Shown here piece after piece: positions 42,852-52,390 of a DNA stretch of 63,353 nucleotides. Source of the stretch: Bacteroidota bacterium. GTDB taxonomy: Bacteria; Bacteroidota; Ignavibacteria; Ignavibacteriales; Ignavibacteriaceae. The stretch spans positions 1 through 63,353 of the forward strand of contig JADFPP010000007.1 in assembly GCA_022562275.1 (NCBI GenBank), given 5' to 3'. Numbering within the stretch: the stretch's first letter is position 1; each line of letters opens with the position of its first letter. The notes under the pieces were generated by a model. That model was not told the DNA's origin. It saw only the letters and a list, made by a program, of their open reading frames with translations, and searched no databases. Position numbers and translations under genes: made by a program.

Positions 42852-45191
42852 TTATTTCAAAAGAATCATCTTCTTAGTTTCAACAAAGTTACCGGCTTGA
42901 AGCTTATAGAAATATATTCCACTTGGTAAATTTGATGCATCAAATTCAACATCATAAGTGCCGGCAGATTTTTCTTCATTCACAAGAGTTACCATAACTT
43001 CTCCAAGTAAATTATAAACCTGAAGTGTGACTAAACCATTATTTGGAATCCCATAAACAATAGTGGAAGTTGGATTAAATGGATTAGGGTAATTTTGTTG
43101 AAGTGAATACTCAAGAGGTATTGTATTAACATTATCATCAATACCAACCGGTAATTGCTGCAGTTCAAAATCAAATACAATTTCCGATCCGTAAGGAATA
43201 TCGGTTATTAATGTGTCTGCTATGTAACCCTCGGCTTCCGCAATAATGGTTACACTTTCTTCCGATGCTGTAGTTGAGTCCGCCATATAGCGAAAGGTAT
43301 AACGTCCGCCATTTGGTACAAATTGTAAGAATTCCCGTTCAACAGAATTCACTTGAATATTGCTTAATACTTGCTGAGTGTTTGCATCCACTACATGACC
43401 TTTGATAACAGCTATCGGAAGGGTCGTTGTGATACTTGTATTCACAGTGAACCGTCCGTCAACCGACTTTTCAAAATAATCTTCCCAGGCTTTTCTGAAA
43501 TTGGCTATTTTATCCAATTCGTTCTGTGTAGGGGTTGTGCCATTCTTAACAATAAGGATGAAAACCTGTCTGAGATCTTTCTCTTCATCAGGTTCTGCCG
43601 GAATACGGGGACCTTCTGCACCAATGATATCATCAATGGTAACTGTAACAGCAACACCTGTTGCGTTTGCACCTAGAATCGGAGTACCTTGAGCACGGTT
43701 TTGAGGCAAATTGTTATCCCGACTGCTTACATAGAAAGTTTCCTTCACTTCTTCCGGTGTGCGTAAGCCCATAGTATATTCATCTATATCTCCAAAATAA
43801 TCTACCCGGGTTGGGGTGGTGAACATATTTCCCGAAACATTTTCCCAATTTCCCCCTTCCATCGAGGAATGATCCACATCCATATAATAGCTCCAGTGCG
43901 CATCAGACCGCCCAAGTATCAAATTACTGACATCTCCGTTTGTATTTAAAAAATTAAGAAAGGCACCCCAGCGATGCCCGGATTCCTGTGCCATAATCGT
44001 AAGAAAATTATTACCATCAAAGAAGAACCGGCTTTCAGGATTCGATGGCCAGACAGCCAACTGATTCATATTAGAACGGCCTACAAGAATACTATTACTA
44101 CCAAAAATAGCGCTGTTATCAAAAATAGGCAATCCAATGCCCTGAACAGAATTTATTATAAGTTGATGATTTGCAAATCCACCCATTGTTTGGGCAAAAT
44201 TCGTAAAGAAAGCTGCCTCACTAAAATCATCCGGAAAAGATTGATAAAACCTCTGCATCATAGAAACATCATTGACAATTGGGTTTGTTATATTGAAATA
44301 GTTTTCAAAAATGCCTGCTCCTGCTCCACCACTATATGGTAAATCGTCAGAAAAGCTCATGAGTTCCAGGTTGGGGCTTCCGCCCGGATGAATACCCACG
44401 GAAATGGGAGTTCCATTTGATGCAAGAGTTGCATCAATATTATTAAAGGTTATATCAAAAGTACCGTCGTTAAATAACACTAATTGAATTGTATTGGAAT
44501 TGTTACCATCAAATTCCGGAATGTTATTCCACGTAATAGTTATCTTATTAGTGTCGCTTTTTTGAAAGACTCCACCACCTACCGCAGGATTTAAATCCAT
44601 AAAATAGATGGCTATTTTCGGAATGTCACTAAAAAAATCATCCGGATCAAAAAACCCAGATGGATTGACATCAGCCCCAAAACCTATCATGCCGTTTGAG
44701 TTTACATGTATATCTGTCCAATCAGTATCAAAGTAATTAAAATTAAAACCAAGATTGACCGTGGTATTTTCATCATCACCTAAATTTAGATCGGTTCCTA
44801 TATTTGAATCAAAATTAAATGTAATAGAGGAGATATCATATCCATCGTTAACATTCGGTTGAAAATGGAAGGTTTGAAAGTCAGTATCAAAGTTATTTAG
44901 ACCGCTAAACAGAATGGTTCCATCATCTTCCACAACCCATACGTCATCAAAAACAAAATCTGCAGAAGATAAAGGGGAGAAATTTTTAATCTTATTTTGA
45001 TATTGATAGTAGTACCATAAACTCTCCTTTTCTATGCCTTTATAGGTACCGCATTCAAATTCTCCGGATTGAGATATTTCAGCCACCTTTTTTACCCGTT
45101 TAGAATTCTCTTCTGCATAAATAAAACTTGTATTTAGTATTATTATTAAAATGCTCAGAACATAATGTTTTAGCGTATAACAATATTTCAT
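42852..45191 (-). CDS. large secreted protein with a metallopeptidase-like core and type IX sorting tail
   Basis: A signal peptide (residues ~8-26, IIILNTSFIYA) is followed by a beta-rich region with FNFNYFDTDW and VNSNGMIGFG, typical of extracellular nidogen-like sandwiches. A central region contains TIMAQESGHRWGAFLNF, where ESGHRW recalls a protease metal site but is not a full HExxH. Residues ~600-690 look like a carboxypeptidase-regulatory-like domain (VIKGHVVDANTQQVLSNIQV). The last ~85 residues are a sorting domain almost identical in its final 26 residues to that of the FG-GAP protein. Catalytic activity is uncertain. Confidence 0.72.
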   Translation of the reverse strand: MKYCYTLKHYVLSILIIILNTSFIYAEENSKRVKKVAEISQSGEFECGTYKGIEKESLWYYYQYQNKIKNFSPLSSADFVFDDVWVVEDDGTILFSGLNNFDTDFQTFHFQPNVNDGYDISSITFNFDSNIGTDLNLGDDENTTVNLGFNFNYFDTDWTDIHVNSNGMIGFGADVNPSGFFDPDDFFSDIPKIAIYFMDLNPAVGGGVFQKSDTNKITITWNNIPEFDGNNSNTIQLVLFNDGTFDITFNNIDATLASNGTPISVGIHPGGSPNLELMSFSDDLPYSGGAGAGIFENYFNITNPIVNDVSMMQRFYQSFPDDFSEAAFFTNFAQTMGGFANHQLIINSVQGIGLPIFDNSAIFGSNSILVGRSNMNQLAVWPSNPESRFFFDGNNFLTIMAQESGHRWGAFLNFLNTNGDVSNLILGRSDAHWSYYMDVDHSSMEGGNWENVSGNMFTTPTRVDYFGDIDEYTMGLRTPEEVKETFYVSSRDNNLPQNRAQGTPILGANATGVAVTVTIDDIIGAEGPRIPAEPDEEKDLRQVFILIVKNGTTPTQNELDKIANFRKAWEDYFEKSVDGRFTVNTSITTTLPIAVIKGHVVDANTQQVLSNIQVNSVEREFLQFVPNGGRYTFRYMADSTTASEESVTIIAEAEGYIADTLITDIPYGSEIVFDFELQQLPVGIDDNVNTIPLEYSLQQNYPNPFNPTSTIVYGIPNNGLVTLQVYNLLGEVMVTLVNEEKSAGTYDVEFDASNLPSGIYFYKLQAGNFVETKKMILLK

Positions 45192-45427
45192 AAATTTTTC
45201 CTTTTAATTATAATTATTCAAATTGTTTAGTTATGTTTTTAATTTTATAATGTTAATCTTCAAGTAAACTGTAATAGCAAGGAATGAAATCGAAGGAGAA
45301 TATTTATCCAATATCCATTTTACTCACATTTCAATAAAATTTTATCAATAATAGTAATTATTATAAAGATAATCCAGCAATCGGAAATATAATCAATAAT
45401 TGTGAAATAACTCTTTGGAGCTAGCAA

Positions 45428-45458
45428 AGTGCGGCTCACTTTAAAAGTGAGCAGCACT
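45428..45458. terminator. strong hairpin after the M4 protease gene
   Basis: AGTGC-G-GCTCACTTT pairs with AAAGTGAGC-A-GCACT, a 14-bp near-perfect palindrome. It lies 18 bases beyond the minus-strand stop codon. There is no long T run, so it may act as a bidirectional terminator or an RNA-stabilising hairpin. Confidence 0.45.
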
Positions 45459-45476
45459 TAATATATAAAATCCCTG

Positions 45477-48400
45477 TTACTTGAGAAGGATCATTTTCTT
45501 TGTTTGCGAATACGGTGTTCCGTTATTTCCATTGGCTTTCATTTTATATAAGTAAACACCACTGCTTACCTGCAATCCGTTATTATCTGTTCCATTCCAT
45601 ATTACATTGTAGTTGCCTGCACTTAGTTCTTCACTAACTAATGTTGTAACCACCTGTCCTAATAAATTATATATCGTTAATCTAACATTGGAATTCACAG
45701 GTACTGAAAATTCAATCGATGTACTTGGATTAAAAGGATTGGGATAGTTCTGAGAGAGAATAAATTCAGTTGGTATTAATTTATCATCTCTGCCTTCCAC
45801 TGAGGTAACTCCTGTATCTGCATATGCCAGACCCGTTAATGCTTTCAATCCAACAGGACCAATTATTGTTCCTTCACCAGTATTAACATCTATTGTGAAT
45901 AGATCACTCACTTGTGAACCGGTTCCCTTTATACCATATAATACACCATTCTCATCAAATGCCAGATCATTAGTAGTTTTATTAAAACCCGTTTGTCCAA
46001 CGAAAGAAGTATCTCCGGTGGTTAGGTTAATTTTGTATATCTTATCCTTTGGGACACGAAAACCACCCTTAATTGCAGCCCATAAATCATTTGTCATTGG
46101 TTCGAATGCAATCGCCGTAATTTCAATTGGAGCAGTGGAAATGGAATCATAAGTTCCGTTTGTAAGATCGATAGAATATATCTCACCTGATTCTAATGCA
46201 CCGTATAAGGTACCAGATGTATCAAAAGATATTGCTGCCATACTTGGTAATTCGAAGGTATAAAAAACATAAGAATCTCCCTGAAGAGAATTGACTTTTA
46301 GAATCTGAGATTCCGATGAAGAAGATCTGACTGCATACAACTTTTTGTCTAACGGGCTGATTGTTATTCCCAAAATATCAGTAAATGATGATGGACCAAT
46401 GTTTGTACCTTCTCCCGAATTTTTATTTATAAATAATATGTTCCCTTCATTCTGTAAACCGGAAGTTGCATACATAACTCTGTTAAGTGCAGGGTTAACA
46501 ATATATCCATCACCTTTTAAAACTATTGTTTTATTAGGACTATCAGGATCATTGCTAAAGATAGATAAAGTCCCAAATTGCTCGCCCTGTTGAACAGGTG
46601 AAAAAACTACTACTACAGTTATATTTTCAGCATAATTTATGCTGACCGGAAAAACCGGAACCGTTAATAACTGAAAATCTGATCCCTCAATTCGAATATC
46701 ATTAATTTCCAGAACTTGAAATCCATTGTTTGAAATTGAAACCTTTACGGTACCTGCTGCAATGGAGGCTTCCGCAAAAAAGTTTACTGTATCCGAATCA
46801 ATTCCCACAGTTGAAAACAGTGCTGGTTTTAAAACACCCACGGCATTCCAGGCTTCAACTACAGACTGAAACTGTTGTGAATTATCTCCATATAGATCAA
46901 TGGCAGCATACATAGAGCCCAAACGCGCATCTTCATATTCTGATGTTGGTATTAGATATGTGGATAAATTTCTGTATGCAATTTGTCCAGCCTGATCGAT
47001 ACCCAAACCAGTAACCGAATAAGATTGACCGTTATCGTTAACTCCGCTTCCCCCTTCACTTAATAAATAAAACCAAAAATTTTGCACTCCGCTATTTGTG
47101 TGAACGCCTCCATTATCACCGGTACCAAAAGCCCAGTTTTGCCCATGGTATGTATCCGGATCCTCGTATTGGTTTGGATCAGACATCGAACGAAACCTGA
47201 AGACTCCTTCGCCGATAAACCAATTCCCCTCCGAACCTATAGTGTAAAATTCAACTGCTGTAGCAAATATGTCACTGAAAGATTCATTTAAGGCTCCATA
47301 TTCGTTCCGATAGATAAGATCGGCTGTGTATTCCGTTACACCATGAGTGAATTCATGTGAAACAATATCAATTGATACCAGTGGAGTATTGTTAGATATT
47401 CCATCTCCAAATATCATTCTCGATCCATCCCAAAAAGCATTGAAAAATTCATCAGCAAAATGTACATATGCAATCATTTTCCTGCCATTATCATCAAAAC
47501 TATCCCTGCCAAGATCATTAAAGTAATAATCATAAGTATTTTCTAATGCCCAATGTACACTAACTCCGGCTTTCCCATTGTTTGAATCAAAGCTGCTGTC
47601 TGCATCCACAAAGTCAACAGATAATGGGAAAGAAGTTCCATTCTTTGCATCATAGGTTGCAATTCCGCCCCCGCGTCCGTATTGTCTCAGTCTATAATTT
47701 CCCTCAATAAAGGATGCTTCCTTCACAAGATTAACGGTTGTAATTCCGTTAACATCTCCATCATTACTGTACAAAGCAGTAGATGAATTTGATACAACAA
47801 TATTATCAATTTGCCATCCAAATAGATCTGATCCTAAATCTTCTGTTGCCAAAGCGGGATCGGATGCAAATGCAAATCTGATTCTAACCGTTTGTCCTGC
47901 GTATGCGGATAAATCAAAAGATTCTTTTGTCCAGGCACTCAATTCTCCGGTCCAGCCGGGTATATCCGGTCCTTCACCGTGCTGTACTCCAAAACTATAT
48001 AAACTGGAATTAGAATAAGCGGGAACAGGATTTTCTAAAACCTGCCAGGTGCTGCCACCATCAATTGAAATCCTTACATTCATTCCATCCCATCCATTGT
48101 ACGGGGGTGGAACTCCCGAAGGTTCTTCAACCTTATAACGGTGATAAAATTCTAACTTAAGATCACTGCCTGATAATGATATTGGATCAGTATCCAGTCC
48201 TTCGTACCAACCGTTACCATAACCACCTTGATTTCCCAGGCTTGGATCTGCATCCCACCAACTTAATCCACTTTGGTATGCATTCCAAGAATCTACATGC
48301 CATCTGTTTGGTTCATCAGTAGACGAAATAGCTGTATCTGCTACTGTTAATGAAACAGTTCCATTATAAACTGAAGTTCCCTGCCCCGGTACATCACCCG

Positions 48401-49097
48401 TTCGAATTCGTGAAATTTTATTAATGATTTCACCGGTTTTGGCATCAACATCTATATAATATCTATCCATCGGTTTTTCAGAATAAATATCAAATCTATA
48501 AACCAGGTGAAAATTATCCTTTCCAAAATCAAAATTCTTTGCACTGAGCATCAGCACACCCCTTGGGAACATTGTTGCATCGGGATCGTTTTGTTCTCTT
48601 TTTATGTAAGCTTCATTTTTTTTATTTTCCCACATATATGCTTCAGCATTAATATTAGATAGAGCATACTGTAATGCATCACTTTCCGATAAAGATGGAG
48701 TTACTTCTAAATCAAGACCATGAATTAGCATTCCGTTAGCATGAAAGACCAATCCATTCTTCTCGTGCAGAATAAATTGAACATCTGCTAATTCAATTCC
48801 TTTATAATATTGCTTATACCTAAAATGTGTCTGCCCAAGTTTGTCCGTTAATACTCGAAAAGATCTGGTTTCATTATCATTTGACCAATTAAAAGCAATT
48901 TTATACTCATCAAAAAATGAGTTAAGTGGGGTATAATTTCCTTCCTCAAATCTAATATCTTTTGGAGAGTTTGTTTTTTGATCCAGTATCAAGGCAGCAT
49001 CTTTGAAAGCTGAACTTGATTTATTCTGCCCGGAAATCTCGTAATTCGCCAGTGAAAAGACTAAAAGAATAAAAATTGTTACAAATGTTTTCATCAT
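45477..49097 (-). CDS. M4 (thermolysin-like) metalloprotease with inserted jelly-roll domain and type IX sorting tail
   Basis: A signal peptide (1-24) is followed by an FTP/PepSY-type propeptide (~50-235). The catalytic domain starts with GTSVYNGTVSLTV, is interrupted by a ~180-residue beta domain (~265-440, with LKLEFYHRYKV and FGWQIDNIVVSNS, like MAM/immune-inhibitor-A modules), and resumes at GIATYDAKNG. Zinc ligands are H581 and H585 in SHEFTHG and E605 in ALNESFSDIF, with thermolysin spacing; H666 in GGVHTNSG is the catalytic His. A choice-of-anchor-type beta domain, a propeller-like domain and the sorting tail follow. It should digest extracellular protein. The C-terminal third is duplicated in the next gene. 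Confidence 0.92.
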   Translation of the reverse strand: MMKTFVTIFILLVFSLANYEISGQNKSSSAFKDAALILDQKTNSPKDIRFEEGNYTPLNSFFDEYKIAFNWSNDNETRSFRVLTDKLGQTHFRYKQYYKGIELADVQFILHEKNGLVFHANGMLIHGLDLEVTPSLSESDALQYALSNINAEAYMWENKKNEAYIKREQNDPDATMFPRGVLMLSAKNFDFGKDNFHLVYRFDIYSEKPMDRYYIDVDAKTGEIINKISRIRTGDVPGQGTSVYNGTVSLTVADTAISSTDEPNRWHVDSWNAYQSGLSWWDADPSLGNQGGYGNGWYEGLDTDPISLSGSDLKLEFYHRYKVEEPSGVPPPYNGWDGMNVRISIDGGSTWQVLENPVPAYSNSSLYSFGVQHGEGPDIPGWTGELSAWTKESFDLSAYAGQTVRIRFAFASDPALATEDLGSDLFGWQIDNIVVSNSSTALYSNDGDVNGITTVNLVKEASFIEGNYRLRQYGRGGGIATYDAKNGTSFPLSVDFVDADSSFDSNNGKAGVSVHWALENTYDYYFNDLGRDSFDDNGRKMIAYVHFADEFFNAFWDGSRMIFGDGISNNTPLVSIDIVSHEFTHGVTEYTADLIYRNEYGALNESFSDIFATAVEFYTIGSEGNWFIGEGVFRFRSMSDPNQYEDPDTYHGQNWAFGTGDNGGVHTNSGVQNFWFYLLSEGGSGVNDNGQSYSVTGLGIDQAGQIAYRNLSTYLIPTSEYEDARLGSMYAAIDLYGDNSQQFQSVVEAWNAVGVLKPALFSTVGIDSDTVNFFAEASIAAGTVKVSISNNGFQVLEINDIRIEGSDFQLLTVPVFPVSINYAENITVVVVFSPVQQGEQFGTLSIFSNDPDSPNKTIVLKGDGYIVNPALNRVMYATSGLQNEGNILFINKNSGEGTNIGPSSFTDILGITISPLDKKLYAVRSSSSESQILKVNSLQGDSYVFYTFELPSMAAISFDTSGTLYGALESGEIYSIDLTNGTYDSISTAPIEITAIAFEPMTNDLWAAIKGGFRVPKDKIYKINLTTGDTSFVGQTGFNKTTNDLAFDENGVLYGIKGTGSQVSDLFTIDVNTGEGTIIGPVGLKALTGLAYADTGVTSVEGRDDKLIPTEFILSQNYPNPFNPSTSIEFSVPVNSNVRLTIYNLLGQVVTTLVSEELSAGNYNVIWNGTDNNGLQVSSGVYLYKMKANGNNGTPYSQTKKMILLK

Positions 49098-49217
49098 CCT
49101 TTTTCCTTTAATTGTAATTAATCTAATTTTTTGGTGGAGTTTTTAATTTAATATGTTTTAAGTTAACAAAGTGCCTCTTAACATTACAAATGAGCACTTT
49201 AATCATAACTACAGCTA

Positions 49218-49240
49218 ACCCTGCCAACTCCTGGCAGGGT
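49218..49240. terminator. hairpin between two type IX cargo genes
   Basis: ACCCTGCC and GGCAGGGT form an 8-bp stem around aactcct. It lies 25 bases after the minus-strand stop codon. The stem resembles the dispersed CCTGCC...GGCAGG palindromes. A second inverted pair, AAAGTGC/GCACTTT, lies at 49168-49200. Confidence 0.4.
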
Positions 49241-49264
49241 ATCTTCAGTATGATAACTTTGCTG

Positions 49265-52216
49265 TTACTTGAGAAGGATCATTTTCTTTGTTTGTGAATA
49301 TGGTGTTCCGTTATTTCCATTAGCTTTCATTTTATATAAGTAAACACCGCTGCTTACCTGCAATCCGTTTTTATCAGTTCCATTCCATATTACACTGTAG
49401 TTACCTGCACTTAGTTCTTCATTAACTAAAGTTGTTACCTCCTGCCCTAATAAATTATATATTGTTAATCTAACATTGGAATTCACAGGTACTGAAAATT
49501 CAATCGATGTACTTGGGTTAAATGGATTTGGATAGTTCTGAGAAAGTATAAATTCCGTTGGAATTGATTTATCATCTCTGCCTTCTACTGAGGTAACTCC
49601 TGTTTCTGCATATGCCAGTCCCGTTAATGCTTTCAATCCAACAGGACCAATTATTGTTCCTTCACCTGTGTTAACATTTATTGTGAATAGATCACTCACT
49701 TGTGGACCGGTTCCTTTTATACCATATAATACACCATTCTCATCAAATGCCAGATCATTTGTGCTAGTATTGAAGCCTGTTTGACCAACGAATGTAGTAT
49801 CTCCGGTAGCTAAATCAATTTTATATATCTTATCTTTTGGAGACCCAAATCCACCTTTAACGGTAGCCCATAGATCATTTGTCATCGGTTCGAAGGTAAT
49901 CGCCGTTATTTCAATTGGGGCAGTGGAAATAGAATCATAAGTTCCATTTGTAAGATCAATAGAATAAATCTCACCCGTTTCTAATGCGCCGTATAATATA
50001 CCCGATGTATCAAATGAAATGGCTACCATATTTCCCAGATCTAAAGAATATAGGGAATACGCGTCTCCGCCAAGAGAGTTAATCCTGAGGATCTCTGATT
50101 CTGATGGAGTTGATCTGACCGCATACAGCTTCTTATCTAACGGACTAATTGTTATTCCTAAAATATCATTAAAAAAAGAAGGGCCAATGTTTGTACCTTC
50201 TCCGGTTTCTTTAACTACTGATAATATGTTCCCCTCATTCTGTGAACCGGAAGATGCATACATAACCCTGTCAAGTGCAGGATTTATAACAAATCCATTA
50301 CCCGTTAATGTGAAACCAATAAAATTGGGATCATTACTATTTACAAGAAAAGTTTCCTGTACACTATCCGGCACTGTTGGGTTGAAAGTAAAGTCGAGTA
50401 ATAATGTATCAAAACTGGCAATAGTAATTGGAAAAGAAAGACCGGAAATATCAAGGTTAAAATCACCCATAGAAGAAGGGATATTATTTATTACCAAATC
50501 CTGATCACCAAAATTTGCCAGAATAGCTGTTATAGTATTACTACTGATGTTTACTTCAATATTTCCGAATTCCATAGATGGGCTTGGTGTAAAGGCATAT
50601 ACACCGGAGAATGGTTTCATTCTTATTTCTGTTAACCAGGTAGACCAAGTCCCATTACCAGTAACTCCATCGTCGGAAGCATACTCAGAAAATAACCAAA
50701 TGTTATATTCATTTACCGGATCAAGTGCTGCACTCAGATAGTCACCCCATCGGTTGCGTGATCCACCGAATGTAACAACGTAGTTATCCTCACCCTCCTT
50801 CATTACTTTACTTGGACTTAAACCGGGCGGATCAGTACCAAGCTTTGTCGAGTAGTAAGCTCCAGCATATTCTGTATCAGCAGAACGGCTGTAAGTAATT
50901 GCTAAATTATGATCCTGATCGACCGCTATTGCGGGATAGAAATAGAAAAATCCCTGAGCGCCTTGTTCAACCTGTTCTACTACTGCACCTGTGTTGATAT
51001 CGACGACAAAGTATTTTAAACTTCCATAGCCTGGAAATTGAGAATTCCCTATCGCGTGGACAGCATATATTTTACCATCTCTCAAAATAGGCGAATTCCT
51101 GATTCTACTACCACCTGTTTCAATTCCGGGGTCTCCGCCTCCTAATTGATTCGCCAAAGGTGCTTGTGCATATGTGGGCACAGGTATTTCAACACCGGAC
51201 AGAACCGGATTAGTAATGGGGTCTTCAATTACATAGACAATATAGAAATCAGCTCCACCAAAATTAGACCATATAAAGAATGCCGTATTAAGTCCTGCAT
51301 CATAAGAAATAATGGGATGAATTACATCTGGCTTGAAATTAAAATCATTTGGTCTGCTTATATCCCAGATATCAATCCAGGTTAATGGACCCGCATTTGA
51401 AGCATACAGTTCACTTTTATTAAGAATTCTAATTTTATTATAAAGCAATCCCAATCCAGAAAAACTAAATTGTCGGGACATTATATATATTGCTTGATCA
51501 TCGTAACCTATTTGTGGATAGTCTCCCCAAGTATCTGTAGGTGTACTACCATTTAAAGTTGCATCCAGGGCATACATATACCAGGTACCTAAAGGGTCTG
51601 AATCATCAGAGTAAGAAATAAGGAAATTTCCGGTTTGTGTTCCGTTATCCTGGCTATCCCATAACATAAACCATCTGTTTTCATAGTGATCGTAAATAAT
51701 CTGAGGGTCAAAAGCCCCCGGGTTAGCTACTACTTGTCCTGTCCAATCTTCAGCAGCAATATTTTTTAGTAAATTTCCTTCTCTATCCCAAATAAAAAAT
51801 TCACTATTCACGGCAGTCAATACATTATTTGGTCCCACTGCCACATGATTGTCAGGTGGAATGCGCAAAAATCCACCAACTGAACGCATCTGTTGAGCCT
51901 GGAAACCCTGGAGTTCAATATTGATTCCGATGTCAACACCCCCTGGTAAACGTACATTTTTATCTTCAACATAAACATAATTATCAGATACGGGTTTATT
52001 TCCTTTATAATACATTGGCGGGGTGTTATTCTCCATCAATTTGATAATACGTTTTGATGATGGAGGTTCTTTGCCGATTGGTTTGGAAAGAAAATCATCC
52101 GTAGTAACAACTACGCCGCTTGCAACTCCACCTGAGTCCGGACCCATATACGATTGCCCAAACACTATAACTGAAAATAAGAAGAAGAACAGGATGGTGA
52201 AAGTAATCTTTTTCAT
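49265..52216 (-). CDS. large secreted protein with propeller-like domains and type IX sorting tail
   Basis: A signal peptide (1-20, FSVIVFGQ) is followed by a ~480-residue region of repeated beta-strands (VGPNNVLTAVNSEFFIWDREG, ENRWFMLWDSQDNG, AIYIMSRQFSF) that looks like a beta-propeller. Next come a choice-of-anchor-type beta domain (~545-645), a second propeller-like domain starting NPALDRVMYASSG (~648-885), and a sorting tail ending KKMILLK. From that start to the end it is closely similar to the M4 protease tail, at DNA as well as protein level. No catalytic residues are seen. Its role may be binding to surfaces or polymers. Confidence 0.78.
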   Translation of the reverse strand: MKKITFTILFFFLFSVIVFGQSYMGPDSGGVASGVVVTTDDFLSKPIGKEPPSSKRIIKLMENNTPPMYYKGNKPVSDNYVYVEDKNVRLPGGVDIGINIELQGFQAQQMRSVGGFLRIPPDNHVAVGPNNVLTAVNSEFFIWDREGNLLKNIAAEDWTGQVVANPGAFDPQIIYDHYENRWFMLWDSQDNGTQTGNFLISYSDDSDPLGTWYMYALDATLNGSTPTDTWGDYPQIGYDDQAIYIMSRQFSFSGLGLLYNKIRILNKSELYASNAGPLTWIDIWDISRPNDFNFKPDVIHPIISYDAGLNTAFFIWSNFGGADFYIVYVIEDPITNPVLSGVEIPVPTYAQAPLANQLGGGDPGIETGGSRIRNSPILRDGKIYAVHAIGNSQFPGYGSLKYFVVDINTGAVVEQVEQGAQGFFYFYPAIAVDQDHNLAITYSRSADTEYAGAYYSTKLGTDPPGLSPSKVMKEGEDNYVVTFGGSRNRWGDYLSAALDPVNEYNIWLFSEYASDDGVTGNGTWSTWLTEIRMKPFSGVYAFTPSPSMEFGNIEVNISSNTITAILANFGDQDLVINNIPSSMGDFNLDISGLSFPITIASFDTLLLDFTFNPTVPDSVQETFLVNSNDPNFIGFTLTGNGFVINPALDRVMYASSGSQNEGNILSVVKETGEGTNIGPSFFNDILGITISPLDKKLYAVRSTPSESEILRINSLGGDAYSLYSLDLGNMVAISFDTSGILYGALETGEIYSIDLTNGTYDSISTAPIEITAITFEPMTNDLWATVKGGFGSPKDKIYKIDLATGDTTFVGQTGFNTSTNDLAFDENGVLYGIKGTGPQVSDLFTINVNTGEGTIIGPVGLKALTGLAYAETGVTSVEGRDDKSIPTEFILSQNYPNPFNPSTSIEFSVPVNSNVRLTIYNLLGQEVTTLVNEELSAGNYSVIWNGTDKNGLQVSSGVYLYKMKANGNNGTPYSQTKKMILLK

Positions 52217-52390
52217 CTTTGCCTCAAATATTAAATGATTATGAAATAGTATATAAAATGAAATTAACTATATAAGAAGTCTATGTCAATTTAGTTAAAC
52301 CTACCTAAAGTTATATATTATCTCCCTCTCTCAGTTAGTTATATCCTTTTCGGTATCTAAAAATCTTACCATCATTAAAAACTTACAGAC

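Noticed and set aside
43974-44342. Plus-strand frame opposite the 779-residue protein gene
   Set aside because: It lies wholly inside a well-supported minus-strand coding region and has no family features.
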